Origin: Fennellomyces sp. T-0311
Taxonomy: Eukaryota > Mucoromycota > Mucoromycetes > Mucorales > Lichtheimiaceae
Assembly (NCBI GenBank): GCA_025266875.1
Contig: JALLLT010000001.1
Coordinates: 1,302,001 to 1,366,000 of the forward strand
Reading direction: 5' to 3'
DNA: 64,000 nt
Below the pieces are notes generated by a model that was not told the origin of the DNA, searched no databases, and saw only the letters and a program-made list of their open reading frames with translations. Of this stretch, positions 10,571-23,500 are shown piece after piece (within the stretch, counting starts at the first letter, position 1; every line of letters begins with the position of its first letter). The position numbers and the translations under genes are program-made.

Positions 10571-13500
10571 ATGATGATAAACCGAATCAAAATTGGTCTA
10601 TTCAATGCTACTGGTGTGCAAAAATCGCCAGACGAAATAATCAACTTTTGCAACGACAACGACATAGATCTTATACTTATCACCGAGACCTTCCTTGTTC
10701 AAGGACGGCTATATACTGGCTGGCTTCAGTACCATAATTACGCAATTCGACCGGATGAGCGGCACAGAGCACAAGGAGGACTATCGCTGCTGGTACGGCC
10801 AGACCTCAACCTGCATATCCACCATCTACCGAACCCAAACCGCCACACGCTGTCTTTTCGAATTGGTGCTTACACGTTCCATGGATTGTACATGACACCA
10901 TCATTAGACTCCGACACATGCACCGAACTGTTGGATCAGCTCGCCATTGACGAGTATACAATCATATTCGGCGACTTGAATGCTCGTTCAAAGACAATGA
11001 TGGGCGATCATTCCAACAACAAGCGTGGCACTGATGTGCTTGTACCTTGGCTCATCACAAATGGGCTACATGTTTGGAACGGCTCTCTGGCACGAGGAAA
11101 ACCAACGTTTCGGACAGCATCAGGCAATAGTATAATTGACCTATTCATATCAAGAGAGCAAGCTTTAGAGGCCCCAGAAATGAATATTTTCGATATGTCC
11201 TCCCTCAACTCACACCACCACATCTGTACACTGGCATTCACACCAATCCATCCATGGACACCATTACCAGCACACAACGCACCCCGTCAGCTTTGGAAAC
11301 TACAACGCCTCATTGACCCTGACGTCCGTCGACTATATACTTCTCGCTTTGAGAGGAACACAGCCAGTATTATCACACAATTGGATCAATACGTTGATAG
11401 CGCAAAAATGATACCAGACCAAACGATCATTGAGCAGTTGGGACATGATCTTTTAGCAGCGATATATGATGCACTCGACAACAGTGTTACTCGTGGAAAG
11501 GCTCGCCCAAAAAACTGGAAGTGGTTTTGGACAGATGAACTACAGTCAAAGGCTGATCGACGCGAAGAGGCTTATCGACGCTGGCGACAATCACCAAGCA
11601 ACATTGTCACCCGAGCAGAATATTGGGAGTCCTACACTGCCTGTTGCGAGGACTTTATGCAGGAAATTAACCGCACGCGTCGACGAACATGGAAGCAGTT
11701 TTGCCAAAAGCTAGGCGACGCACCGGTTGGTGAAGCAAACTCCATCATTAAACGTATGCGACGTAACCGACAGCTAGCTCATACATTCTCGCACTCAGGT
11801 GGCCCGCAAAAAGCAGCAGAAGTAATGGTAGAGCACTTATCAACAGTGTTTGGAGGGGAGCGTCGAAACACCAACCGACATACAACTTTCCTGGCTGTGA
11901 AGAATCCGGATGTTGAATCGGAAGACGACCCATTCCCTACTGCACAGGTCGAGAACTGCATCAAGCAGATGGCACCACGCAAAGCACCAGGCGATGACCA
12001 TATCACCGGAGCTATGCTAAAGCCCATTGCGAAGCCACTTTCAAGAATACTGAGCAGATTCTTTGCTCTATGTTGGCACTGGGCGTATGTTCCGATCTCT
12101 TGGCGTACAGCACAGGTAGTTCCGATCTTCAAGAAAGGCGACCCAACGGAAGCAGGGAACTACAGACCGATTAGTCTGACTAGCGTACTGAGGAAACTTC
12201 TTGAACGCTGTTTACTGCCCAAAATCCTTGCCGAGATGCCAGCTTTAGACATCGCTCAAGGTGGTTTTAGACATAAGCGAGGTGCCCTCGATCAGGCTTT
12301 TGCACTGAACATGCTCGTTCGACAATACCATCGCCAGTACGGAGAACCCCCGGTGCAAGCTTTCCTGGATATAAAGCAAGCGTACGATTCGAGTTCAAGG
12401 GATCTCATATGGTCAACGTTGCAGGGAAACCTGTCGAGCGCTCTGTTCCATCTCATCCGACACTTATTCGATGAAGTACGCATCACCGTTATCTTGCAGA
12501 ATTATCAATCGCGATATATTCACCCAGCACGCGGAGTACTTCAAGGCTCAATTCTCAGCCCCTTGTTGTATGCTACTTTCATCAACTCACTGCCAGCACG
12601 TCTACGCATTTCCATGTATAGCCTCGGACAACAACCTCTGAAAATTCGAACAACACCACACTCTGGCAAGTCAGAAGCAGCAGTACAAGGACTAAGTTAT
12701 AGAGGTGATACACGTGGGCGCCCGCAGCAAGACCGACCCGACTCTGGAAGCACACTGGTGTCAGCACTCCTGTATGCAGATGACGTGGCAATATTGGGTT
12801 CCCCGCACGATATGGTACATCTTCTTAATCTGGCGGAAAAGCATTCGCTCGACCAAGGTTATCGCTGGCACCCTCAAAAGTGTACCATCATCGAACCTCC
12901 AGCAACGTCACCAGCTGAAACACCCAGCGACCAGGAAACAACAAGGGAGTATCAGCTCTATAATACAGTAATCCGCAAGGTCAAAAGCTTCCAGTATCTT
13001 GGAATTCCATTTACCTATAAGGGCATCGACACGGATATGCTGATCAGCCAGCGTATTACCAAGGCAACGGGAAGCATGGCTTTACTACGACAACTTGGAA
13101 TGCATCAATACGGCATTGGCCTATGGCCAGCATTACGTACATACCGCTCTTTTGTCAGACCGATCTTGGAATATGGGCTTGCCATTACAGCCCTCTCAGC
13201 CGTCCAAATGGAACAATTGCAGAAAGCACAAGTTGGGTGTATCAAAATGGCGCTCAATCGCAACAAGTCGACAAAGTTTCCTACCATTGTACCAATGGTA
13301 TTGGCTGATCTTCCTTCCATGAAGCTGCGCGCACGTACATTACAGCTCAAATTCGCCACCAGGCTCCAATCGCTCCCAGTGTCTACTATGGCCCGTGCGA
13401 TTGAGCTTTCTTTCCTATGGAACGGCCGGACCTCTAGCGACCTCCAATGGCGGAAATTAACGGTAACCAACCCCCTACATCAGCAGTACTGGAAGCTACG

Positions 13501-14047
13501 AAACGACTTGACCTCAACCAAGGACCCGGTTGCAGCGGCCATTGATAAGAAACGAGACGAAGAGTTTACAGCTCGGTCTTCCAAGTATAAATCAATTCGG
13601 TGTCTAAGACCATATCGCCTTGTCGACCCCATCTTGTACTTGGCAGCCTCATCTAAGGATCGACACCGACTGGTTAAATGGCGTATGCATTGGCTTCCCT
13701 CATACCCCCTGAAGGACTGCGAATGCGGTACAGTTGCTGCCCCTCGAGAACACTATGCCACCTGTCCATTGCTTCGGGCAGAACTTCAAGAACTACTCCT
13801 AGCATTTGGACCAGTCCCTGAACAACAAAGCAATACACAGGTGATCGACTTTATGTTGAACAGCCTTCCGCGCTCAAATAATGGACTGACCCGGGGCAAA
13901 TGGAAGCAGGCGTGGCCCGCACTTTTGCATGTCCTCCGCAAGGTTGATAGACTGAGCCATAAAGATGCGCAGTACGATGACGATGAACCGGCACCGGAAG
14001 AAGCTCTTCAAGGCGGACCATCAGCACGTACATACCACCACACTTAG
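10571..14047 (+). CDS. LINE ORF2: APE endonuclease and reverse transcriptase
   Basis: A single uninterrupted 1158-aa frame starts at tandem ATG codons. Residues 1-230 form an apurinic-type endonuclease: the glutamate in LILITETF, FGDLNAR, a STOP-like SIIDLFI segment, and LNSHHHICTL where an SDH motif is usual. The reverse transcriptase follows, with KAPGDDHI, YRPISLTSVLRKLLER, AFLDIKQAYDS, GVLQGSILSPLLYATF and the catalytic YADD in ALLYADDVAIL. Between the LQGSILSP and YADD motifs lies an extra loop of about 60 residues, longer than usual. The C-terminus has a Cys/His cluster (CECG...HYATC), the position of the LINE zinc knuckle. No RNase H domain is evident. The frame is intact, so the protein could be active, although the intervening 6.7 kb separates it from ORF1. 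The clade (Tad-like or other fungal group) is undetermined. Confidence 0.92.
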   Translation: MMINRIKIGLFNATGVQKSPDEIINFCNDNDIDLILITETFLVQGRLYTGWLQYHNYAIRPDERHRAQGGLSLLVRPDLNLHIHHLPNPNRHTLSFRIGAYTFHGLYMTPSLDSDTCTELLDQLAIDEYTIIFGDLNARSKTMMGDHSNNKRGTDVLVPWLITNGLHVWNGSLARGKPTFRTASGNSIIDLFISREQALEAPEMNIFDMSSLNSHHHICTLAFTPIHPWTPLPAHNAPRQLWKLQRLIDPDVRRLYTSRFERNTASIITQLDQYVDSAKMIPDQTIIEQLGHDLLAAIYDALDNSVTRGKARPKNWKWFWTDELQSKADRREEAYRRWRQSPSNIVTRAEYWESYTACCEDFMQEINRTRRRTWKQFCQKLGDAPVGEANSIIKRMRRNRQLAHTFSHSGGPQKAAEVMVEHLSTVFGGERRNTNRHTTFLAVKNPDVESEDDPFPTAQVENCIKQMAPRKAPGDDHITGAMLKPIAKPLSRILSRFFALCWHWAYVPISWRTAQVVPIFKKGDPTEAGNYRPISLTSVLRKLLERCLLPKILAEMPALDIAQGGFRHKRGALDQAFALNMLVRQYHRQYGEPPVQAFLDIKQAYDSSSRDLIWSTLQGNLSSALFHLIRHLFDEVRITVILQNYQSRYIHPARGVLQGSILSPLLYATFINSLPARLRISMYSLGQQPLKIRTTPHSGKSEAAVQGLSYRGDTRGRPQQDRPDSGSTLVSALLYADDVAILGSPHDMVHLLNLAEKHSLDQGYRWHPQKCTIIEPPATSPAETPSDQETTREYQLYNTVIRKVKSFQYLGIPFTYKGIDTDMLISQRITKATGSMALLRQLGMHQYGIGLWPALRTYRSFVRPILEYGLAITALSAVQMEQLQKAQVGCIKMALNRNKSTKFPTIVPMVLADLPSMKLRARTLQLKFATRLQSLPVSTMARAIELSFLWNGRTSSDLQWRKLTVTNPLHQQYWKLRNDLTSTKDPVAAAIDKKRDEEFTARSSKYKSIRCLRPYRLVDPILYLAASSKDRHRLVKWRMHWLPSYPLKDCECGTVAAPREHYATCPLLRAELQELLLAFGPVPEQQSNTQVIDFMLNSLPRSNNGLTRGKWKQAWPALLHVLRKVDRLSHKDAQYDDDEPAPEEALQGGPSARTYHHT

Positions 14048-14148
14048 GGTGATACCCACGTTTACATTATTGATATTCTATCTACACTGTTTTTCTTCTC
14101 TCTAATTCTATAACTTTACGCAACGTTTCCATTTCGGCCTGTCTTTTT

Positions 14149-14216
14149 CCCCGTAAGGGGTTTTTTCAGACATGGCGCCAGATACCCTTTTATATCTATA
14201 CATTTGTACCGCAAGG
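14149..14216 (+). promoter_or_regulatory. LINE 3' UTR hairpin and conserved CCGCAAGG motif
   Basis: At 14149-14160 CCCC-GTAA-GGGG forms a small GNRA-capped hairpin flanked by T tracts. At 14209-14216 CCGCAAGG can form a second, minimal GNRA (GCAA) hairpin. The latter is conserved in the truncated copy at 38136-38143 (minus strand). LINE reverse transcriptases often recognise 3' UTR structure, so these are candidate recognition elements. Function is inferred. Confidence 0.4.
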
Positions 14217-14281
14217 AAGCGACCATATACCTATTGGAGCAGGTCAAAAAGTCTTCCAAATAAAATTTATACTTTTTCAAC

Positions 14282-14294
14282 TAGATGGGCACCC
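14282..14294. repeat. Right target-site duplication of the full LINE
   Basis: TAGATGGGCACCC, identical to 2211-2223, directly follows the LINE 3' end. Confidence 0.75.
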
Positions 14295-15113
14295 TAGCCA
14301 TTGTAGTGCACTCGTTTCCGCCCGTACCACCTGGTATAAAAAACTTGAGTGTGCTAAAAAAATTTGACAATCTGGAACTGGAACCTTTGATACCCTTTGC
14401 AATGAGCTTATCACGGGATGGTACAATGACATATTGCTCATACCAAGGAAAAATCTCAGTTTAATTTCCTAGAGGAGCATTCGCTACAGTAAACTACTTT
14501 GCGAGTATGATCATTCGCAAAAATGGAAGGAGCAGCAGTGCTGTTCCTCGTTTACTTTCGAAAATGAAAATTGAAAAGTCATGGAAGGTATTAGATCTGC
14601 TCGTGCATGTAGGAATTAGGTCTCTCCCTTGTGAAGCAGAAATTCCGAGGTAAGAAACATACACAGTACATGAAAAAACTTAGAGGATGAAAAAGATATG
14701 CTTGTGTGATACAGAAAATGAAAGCGTAGTTGGGTGCTGGAACGGAAAAATCATAAGTAAACACCCATGTGAAAAATATTCTTAACATGACACGGTGTGA
14801 TTGCTTGCTATTAGCGACGCGCCATGGAATTTTTGAAGCAATGAATTAGCAGGATTGTGATATAGCTAAAGCTAAAAGGGAATAGCACGCCGATATTCTC
14901 GCCAGCCCTCCGTACGATTTCGTCACGAGTATTGTGCAATAGCTACACGCTCAAAGAATAGATCCGATCGTTCAGAGTATCCAAGTAATGAGGTCAGAGG
15001 CTTACCGAATGCTTGTTCAGACGCAGTATTATATAACCTAATTCCATTGGCAGTCTCAGTAATACAGAGTGGGAATATCTCAGCATTTGTCCTTAGTACT
15101 CTTCACATAAAAA
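14295..15113. other. Intergenic, contains a short LINE 3' fragment
   Basis: I see no coding gene. Apart from the minus-strand LINE fragment at 14570-14713 the stretch holds only the upstream region of the Pcc1-like gene. Confidence 0.5.
14570..14713 (-). mobile_element. Third LINE copy: short 3'-end fragment
   Basis: Read on the minus strand, this segment matches the 3' UTR of the LINE copy at 38069-38997. The 17-mer ATTAGGTCTCTCCCTTG (plus-strand reading, 14615-14631) is identical to 38124-38140. The neighbouring AGGTATTAGATCTGCTC aligns with AGGTAATAGACCAGCTC. The terminus CTTTTCAA resembles the CTTTTTCAAC and CTTTTGAAC ends of the other copies. GAAAATGAAA at 14560-14569 and 14714-14723 may be a 10-bp target-site duplication, but it is A-rich and could be chance. 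Confidence 0.55.
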
Positions 15114-17268
<2,155 letters not shown>

Positions 17269-17345
17269 AAACAGTAAGAAAGGTCAGAAAGACCCTTGTG
17301 TACACGTCTTTTACTGCTCGGTTCTACTTTTTAAACAAAGAAATT

Positions 17346-17669
17346 ATGCCTGGCTTGACCACTCCACAAACTGAGCGATTCAATGCTCATGACATGCCAC
17401 CAAGTGAATGTTACGATCGTATGGATCAGTTTTTGAATGCACACCAGAATGAGGCCACTAGTTTTACGGCGGATGATGATAATCAGAACATGGGTTTACT
17501 GTGTGCGCAGCTTCCCAACAACCAGATACGTGCGACGGCAGTGTCACTGAGCAAGCATCAAATCGCCAACTTTCTCATGAGCCATGGTTTCGTGTGTGAA
17601 GGGCCAGTCGGTGGGGAATCGACCGCGCTCCGCTGTGTACGCCCTCAAGGCTCTCAAGCACAGCAATAA
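17346..17669 (+). CDS. Small hypothetical protein
   Basis: A 107-codon frame begins MPGLTTPQTERFNAHD, 77 bp after the isomerase stop. The frame extends a little further upstream but the ATG at 17346 gives the most natural start. The sequence is acidic in the middle (TADDDNQNMG) and then looks globular and mixed (IRATAVSLSKHQIANFLMSHGFVCEG). The tail is Gln-rich. I do not recognise the family. Balanced composition, a clean single exon and its place between two strong genes argue for a real gene rather than chance. No targeting signal or membrane segment is seen. Confidence 0.5.
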   Translation: MPGLTTPQTERFNAHDMPPSECYDRMDQFLNAHQNEATSFTADDDNQNMGLLCAQLPNNQIRATAVSLSKHQIANFLMSHGFVCEGPVGGESTALRCVRPQGSQAQQ

Positions 17670-17900
17670 GTCAACCCTTTATAAATACATGTAGTACCCA
17701 ACAGCCATTATTATCAGTCACTACAATTACCAGAATAAACATGCATTCCCAGAGAAGATACCTCCTACAGTCATTCGGAGGTTGCATCCAATTGCCCTAC
17801 GTGTTCGCATGATACAGTGCATAATTAGTTGCTAAGTCTGACACTTCTGCTACGGACTCTGATTTTTCTATTCATTATTCCACCTTTTTACACCGCCCAA

Positions 17901-20406
17901 ATGTCTTCGCACGATCAACTCCCTCGCGAAGCCTACAAATGCATACAAAACATGCCGCTTGAAGCAATATGTCCGAGCAGGCTTGAGGTAATTCAATCGA
18001 ATTGCTGTTCTAAACCCACCATTGTACTTAATCAAGTACACTCGTCTCAGCTTTTCCAGCGATCGGCGCGACAGTTCCGGGAGCTACATCGATCAATTCA
18101 TCCAGAAGCCAAGGTCCACTACAAATGGTACGCGGATCAAGCAATCAGCGCGACAACTTTACGATTTGTTCTGAATTATCCATGACAGGAAAACGCTCGC
18201 GCCTGCTCAATTGGAATCAGGCAGCAACAACTACAAGCAAATGCTTTCCGACTATGTTGCCTCTATGACACGAGGAAAGCGTTTTGAAGACTTCATCAAG
18301 GTATAGCTTTCCAGGTGTGTGGCAGACACACAGTACTGATAGTAATGTGTAGAGTGAGGGCGCTGGCGCACTTGCAGAATGTCACCGATACCATCAAATA
18401 ACGCGGCTATGGGAGCTTTGCCATATTTTATACTTTACAGATCAAGAAGACGAACCGACGGGCGTCAAACTTTTGAACTGGCTCAACGAGATAGATAAAT
18501 GTAAGCAAGCCATTCCCATTTTGTGCCCTTTTTGCTCATCCGTATTGCAGCCATCTATCGCTTCGATGTTCAAGGCATCATCGCGCACAAAACCCCCATA
18601 GACCATCCAGAATTCTGGCCCTACGTGTACAAGTATGATGACAGCGATTGGCCGGCGACAGCAAAAAACTGACAAGCCATATAGATTGATCTTGCGACGC
18701 GAACATCGTATCCTGTATGACTTGATTAAAATCGTCAAGTCTCGACTCAGTGCACACAAAGAAGCAGCACAACTGGTCGAGCATCTCTTGGTTGCACTGA
18801 ACGGTGTGCCATCGATACCCAATGAAGCCGACCGTGCAGATCAGTACTCGAAGGATTGGACAAAATGGCGAGAAAAGGTGCACAAGGTGGCAGAATCGTT
18901 CCGCAAAGCGCACGGCTCAGCATACCGCATGCAGTACAGCTCACTGCTCAACTCACTGGGGTTATTATACGGCGATACGAAATCCATTCTCAGTTTTGCC
19001 GAGCACCCGACTGAAGCACTTATCAGCCTGATTGTCAACGCACATCCATTCGCCACACCAGACAAGATCCGCGCCGTGACAAGGGTTCTTGATCTGCACT
19101 TTAATGGAGAGCTCAAGCATTTCAGCGCTTTTGCCAAAGTGATACAAGGCGATATTGGTCCGGGATTGGAACTGTTTTCACCAAAGGACTGGTGGCTGCT
19201 GACCCATTTGGTGGATCTATTGGGAATGACTGTTGCAGCCAACTCCATCGCTACCATGAATACACAGATTTTTTCTCCAGAACGCAAGCAGCGATACATG
19301 ATGCCATTCAGAACTTTCCTGGTGCTTGTATATGTTCGTCTGTTGAGTGAGCATGAGAAAATATGGGGATATGGCTTGGATTATTTGTCAACCTGTGGGC
19401 CGTTGGGACGAGTAGCACTCGATGATGTAAGTTTGCTGCTTAGTGATTACGTGCTGGCCGTGTGTTCACTTACTCCTTGAAAGTACATCAACTCGATGCC
19501 TAGCAACAGCACCAGTGCGACGGAACGGCTATTGGACTATTGCATTGACCATGGCTACGTAAAACAAGTCATGATGATTTACGAGGTTGGTATATCGAAT
19601 GTCCCGCATATGGTATACCCCTAATGGTATTGCTAGTGCCAAGCCAACCGAGGTGTGCGAGGAAGCTACTCAAGAGCGATCCAATACTTATGCCGAACTG
19701 GAGAGTACTCGATCCTGGAACAAATTTGCGAGTCAGCGGTTTACCATTATGCCAGAACCGGTAAGAAAATATCAAAGCATTATATACAATATCTAAGCGA
19801 TAGTCTGTAGGAGAACTAGCAGACACCGGTAATCTACCGGCTCAGCTTCATAACTACAGCCGATCTTTACCGCATGTTGAATTTTTTATCCAATTTTCCC
19901 AGTTGCATTACTTTTACGAGGTAGGGTCAATTAGCCACTGTTTGCCATATCGACTCTAAACGGACCATGACAGAACCACGACTATGACGAGGCTGCCGAA
20001 TTCCTGTACGATATCCTTCTGTCCGAAAACACCGCCACCCACTTCATACCACTTCTCTTTGTAGAAGGAATGACTGTGATTGAAGGTAGCATATAATCGG
20101 TTTTAACACAGCAAGTGGCTAAACCAAAGTCACCTAGTAGACCAACAGTTTAGCCGGTATACTGAGAATCAAGTCATCTCAATCCGATTACTGCTGAACG
20201 ATCTACTGAACCGTGACAATATTCCAGGCATGGATCTACTGGCTCTATACATGGAGCGCATCCATGGTATTCCCGTCCAAGAATCTCGAGATGGACAGGA
20301 TACGGTCCAAACAGCCTTTCGCGAATATGTTGATCTTATCAGCCAAAGATACAGCTACCACAGCGTAGTGGCCTCCAACACTGAACCTTTACCCTGTATA
20401 GATTGA
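17901..20406 (+). CDS. NUP85: Nucleoporin Nup85 (10 exons)
   Basis: Ten exons join in phase: 17901-18127, 18189-18300, 18353-18500, 18551-18632, 18685-19426, 19484-19585, 19637-19760, 19811-19920, 19974-20085 and 20138-20406. They give about 675 aa. Nup85 is a scaffold subunit of the Y-shaped Nup84/Nup107 complex of the nuclear pore, built of ACE1 alpha-solenoid helices. Characteristic stretches are RLWELCHILYF (exon 3), the long helical exon 5 with FSPKDWWLLTHLVDLLG and PLGRVALDD, and YSRAIQYLCRTGEYS in exon 7. Introns are 48-61 nt with standard donors. The chosen start MSSHDQLPREAYKC is the first ATG in frame after a T-rich leader; another in-frame ATG at 17829 would add a hydrophobic stretch that is unlikely in a nucleoporin. 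Confidence 0.85.
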
Positions 20407-20514
20407 TAATAAATAGGTGCAATACGTAATGTGGAAGGGAAATGGCTCATGATGCTTTTTATTATTATATTACACAAGATTACACTCAACAAGCCGAAGC
20501 ATTCCTCCTTTGTT

Positions 20515-23500
20515 TTATTGAGTTTTCAAGGTGCTCAGTTGTGAGATGATATTGCGGCACAGCGACGCAGAGCAGATCACTCCATGCTTAAATGGCACAG
20601 CAGTGGGTTCTGAGTCGTCTGCCGTGAATTGCTGATCTCCTTCAAAGATCCAATCATCAACCGTTTTCAGTAGTCCATCGAATTCTGTGAAAGGCGCAAA
20701 CTGGAATTCTTGTGATACTTTGATAGGTCTTACTGCGTCTGGATTGCTAGGCTGTTGCGTCGGCCGAGCAGCGACTGCATTGGGCGTCTTGGTTGAAGAA
20801 AACTTATGTTCGAACGCAGCATCCGAAACACATATGGTTCTTGGATCCGTGAACCATATGTCCAATGCATTCCTGATTGCGTGTCAATCGCATTGCTGCT
20901 TCTGCTAGCACCTCTGAACTTACATTGTAGCATATACTATGCGCACTGAGTCGACAGCGCGCGGAATAATTGAAATGTCACCAATAGCCCCCTTTTCTGC
21001 ACTGTGTTGTTCAAGTCTTTCCAGCGACGTCATGAATGGGAGTGTTTGGAAGAGCACCTGTTGGAATCATCAGCACAGAGCGAGCTTCTTTCTGGTCCCA
21101 TTTACCTGAATCAAGTACACCACATCGCGCTTATCATTGAGGATATCCTGCAGAAATGATGCTACGCGCCAATGTGGGTTTCTTGCTACTGACAGGTGCA
21201 GCAACGTAGGTGCTTCGCTACTCTTTTTGGAATGATCTTCATATTCCTCCTTCATGCCAACACAGACAATATATTGCCGTGCTCGCCCGTTGCTTGGAGA
21301 GTCCCATCGGATGGTGCATGTGAAATCCTTTACAGAGCCACGTTACTAACCCCACCGAGCCATGATCAGCAGTATTCTACAAATACCTGGGCGTATGTGA
21401 ATTTGAGTTCCTGCATGTTGAAGCTGCCAAACTCCAGCTGATCGTTGTATTTGCTCAGCCATTTAGACGATGCTATACGCAACAATTAGCTACACGACCA
21501 TCGCCACAAGAATTAACATACATTGCCGTGCCAGATTTGCCATCATGTATATCCGTTCCCAATCTATCAGGAAGCGGTCGATACTTGAATCAATCTCGGT
21601 GTATGTAAAAGATAGAACGTTCGAAGGTCTGTCCAGTGAAATATGGTCTGCTAATAAAGGGTGTCAGTAAACTACGCATGCACACAGGCAAGGTAACTCA
21701 CCATTAAAATCTTGGATCGGTAGTGGTATATTCTTCCAATCAAATCTATCTTGCATGACCACAAAGCATTCATTTCGCCCACACGCCCACCACCCCGACG
21801 CTCGCATCAGAACATCGTTGCACATGTGCGGGATCATTTTCTCCACCCATGGCCGAACATGTAAGGGTATCTCTCGGTTAGTGCTTCCAGGATGCTGTGT
21901 ATGAGAATCATCGACGTTTCGTGCTGCACACGCTTTCAGAAGCTCGCGTTGAGGCACGCACAACACCTCCATCTTGTTGGCAGCCGGATGGTTCAGAACT
22001 TGGGATTCAGCGGTAGGAAGCGACTTGAGTAATGGCCGGGATGTGTAGGTGACTGTACCCAAAAGAAGCTGGAGCTCCACCTTGCGGTTGGTAATGAACG
22101 CGCTAAGTTATAAATATCAGCACCGTATCATTGTGATTGGAATATGTATAACCTACCGACACAGTGAGTCCAACTTGGCCATGAAACGGAGATCTATCGA
22201 AAGACTAAACACGCAAATCATCAGTAGCTGCTGTAGCAAAGTATAGTGTAACGTACTTGTCCATATTTTGAGCTGCATCGGAAGGTTCCGACGTATCAGC
22301 GCGACCAGTTAACGTTTTCCGCCGTTTCTTGTGGAAATTCTCTGTGTCTTGTTGGCTCTCGTTTTCTTTGTTTTCCTCAGAGTAGCTTCTTCGCTTCTTC
22401 GTCTGCCCATCAGCGCCATCGTCGACGTGTGGCATAAACTGCTCCCTCCACATCTCCTCATAATCCACATGCATCATATCTACAACCACTTGAAACAGCC
22501 CAGCCTGGTCGCGTTTCTCGCTAAACAGAGAGTAAGGGCATGCCAAGATACATGCTTGCAACCCACTTACTTGATGCAACATAACCAGGAATACACCTCG
22601 TTCTGTACAATAGCGATCACCAAATACCAGTCCTTGAACTGAGCAAATTGTAAAAATACACAATGCGACGGGTATTGCAGCCGGTTGACCGGAGGATGCG
22701 TGGTGTCTGCAGGATCACGCGGAGGAGGAGGTGGCATGACATCGCCAAACAATTTGACGAGATCATCGGCGCGCAACGACATCTGGGACGTATGGAACGG
22801 TTGCAGACTGAGTTGCTTCGCAAGCGATACGATCTCTCGGATAACCACTTCCGATCGCAACCAGAGAAGATGTTTTGCAACATTGGATGGGTCACTGTTC
22901 AAGCGTTCCTCGAGTTCCTTCAGTTTCACTGTACATCACCGGTTCAGAGACTCAATTTTTCCCACTGATACACATCTTACCGTCTCCTTCGCCAAGTCTG
23001 TAACCTGCCTCCCGAACCTTGATACGACCGGATCGCATATCCAAGTTGATCGTGATGTACCGATGGTGTCGGTATCGCACAATGACGGGAGAAATATCCA
23101 TTTTCATGTCACCGATATAAAATTGATCTATCATCCAAGTCAGCGTATGCTCTGACGTTCATCATTCCTATGTTACCTTTCAATCCCTCCGTTGCATTTG
23201 TCTCTAGGTCAGAGATTACATCTTCCAGTCGCCCTTCCACCAAATGCAGTCCGTTTTCATTGAGAAACGATTCCTGACCTTTCAGTACTATGCGTAACTT
23301 TTCGATGATGCAGAGACTATGGTGCCGAGTCACATGCCATAGAACGCGCTCAACGTTGATATCGGACGGGTTCTACACACAAAAGCTATTAGATCCATGG
23401 TGCTTACGTCCGCTCTTTGCGTTACCAAAAGATCCGAGTTTGTATGCAGATTGCTTTCACCACCCCACAGAACATCCAGCTGATTTTTTGGGTATTTGAG

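Larger units (their letters stand above)
2224..14281 (+). mobile_element. Non-LTR retrotransposon (LINE), interrupted by a DNA-transposon-like unit
   Basis: The element carries a coiled-coil ORF1 (to 3861) and an endonuclease/reverse-transcriptase ORF2 (10571-14047). A roughly 230-bp 3' UTR ends in an AT-rich tract finishing CTTTTTCAAC. A 13-bp direct repeat brackets the whole. About 6.7 kb separates the two ORFs and contains two unrelated transposon-like genes, so the LINE appears to have been invaded after it inserted. Without that insert it would be about 5.5-6 kb, normal for a LINE. Its 3' UTR matches two truncated copies elsewhere in the window (14570-14713 and 38069-38997), which shows that the family has moved in this genome. 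The left boundary falls inside the ORF1 frame, so a small 5' truncation is likely. Confidence 0.8.

Noticed and set aside
10387..10737. 116-codon frame overlapping the start of LINE ORF2
   Set aside because: Out of frame with ORF2 and without motifs; it overlaps the endonuclease start.
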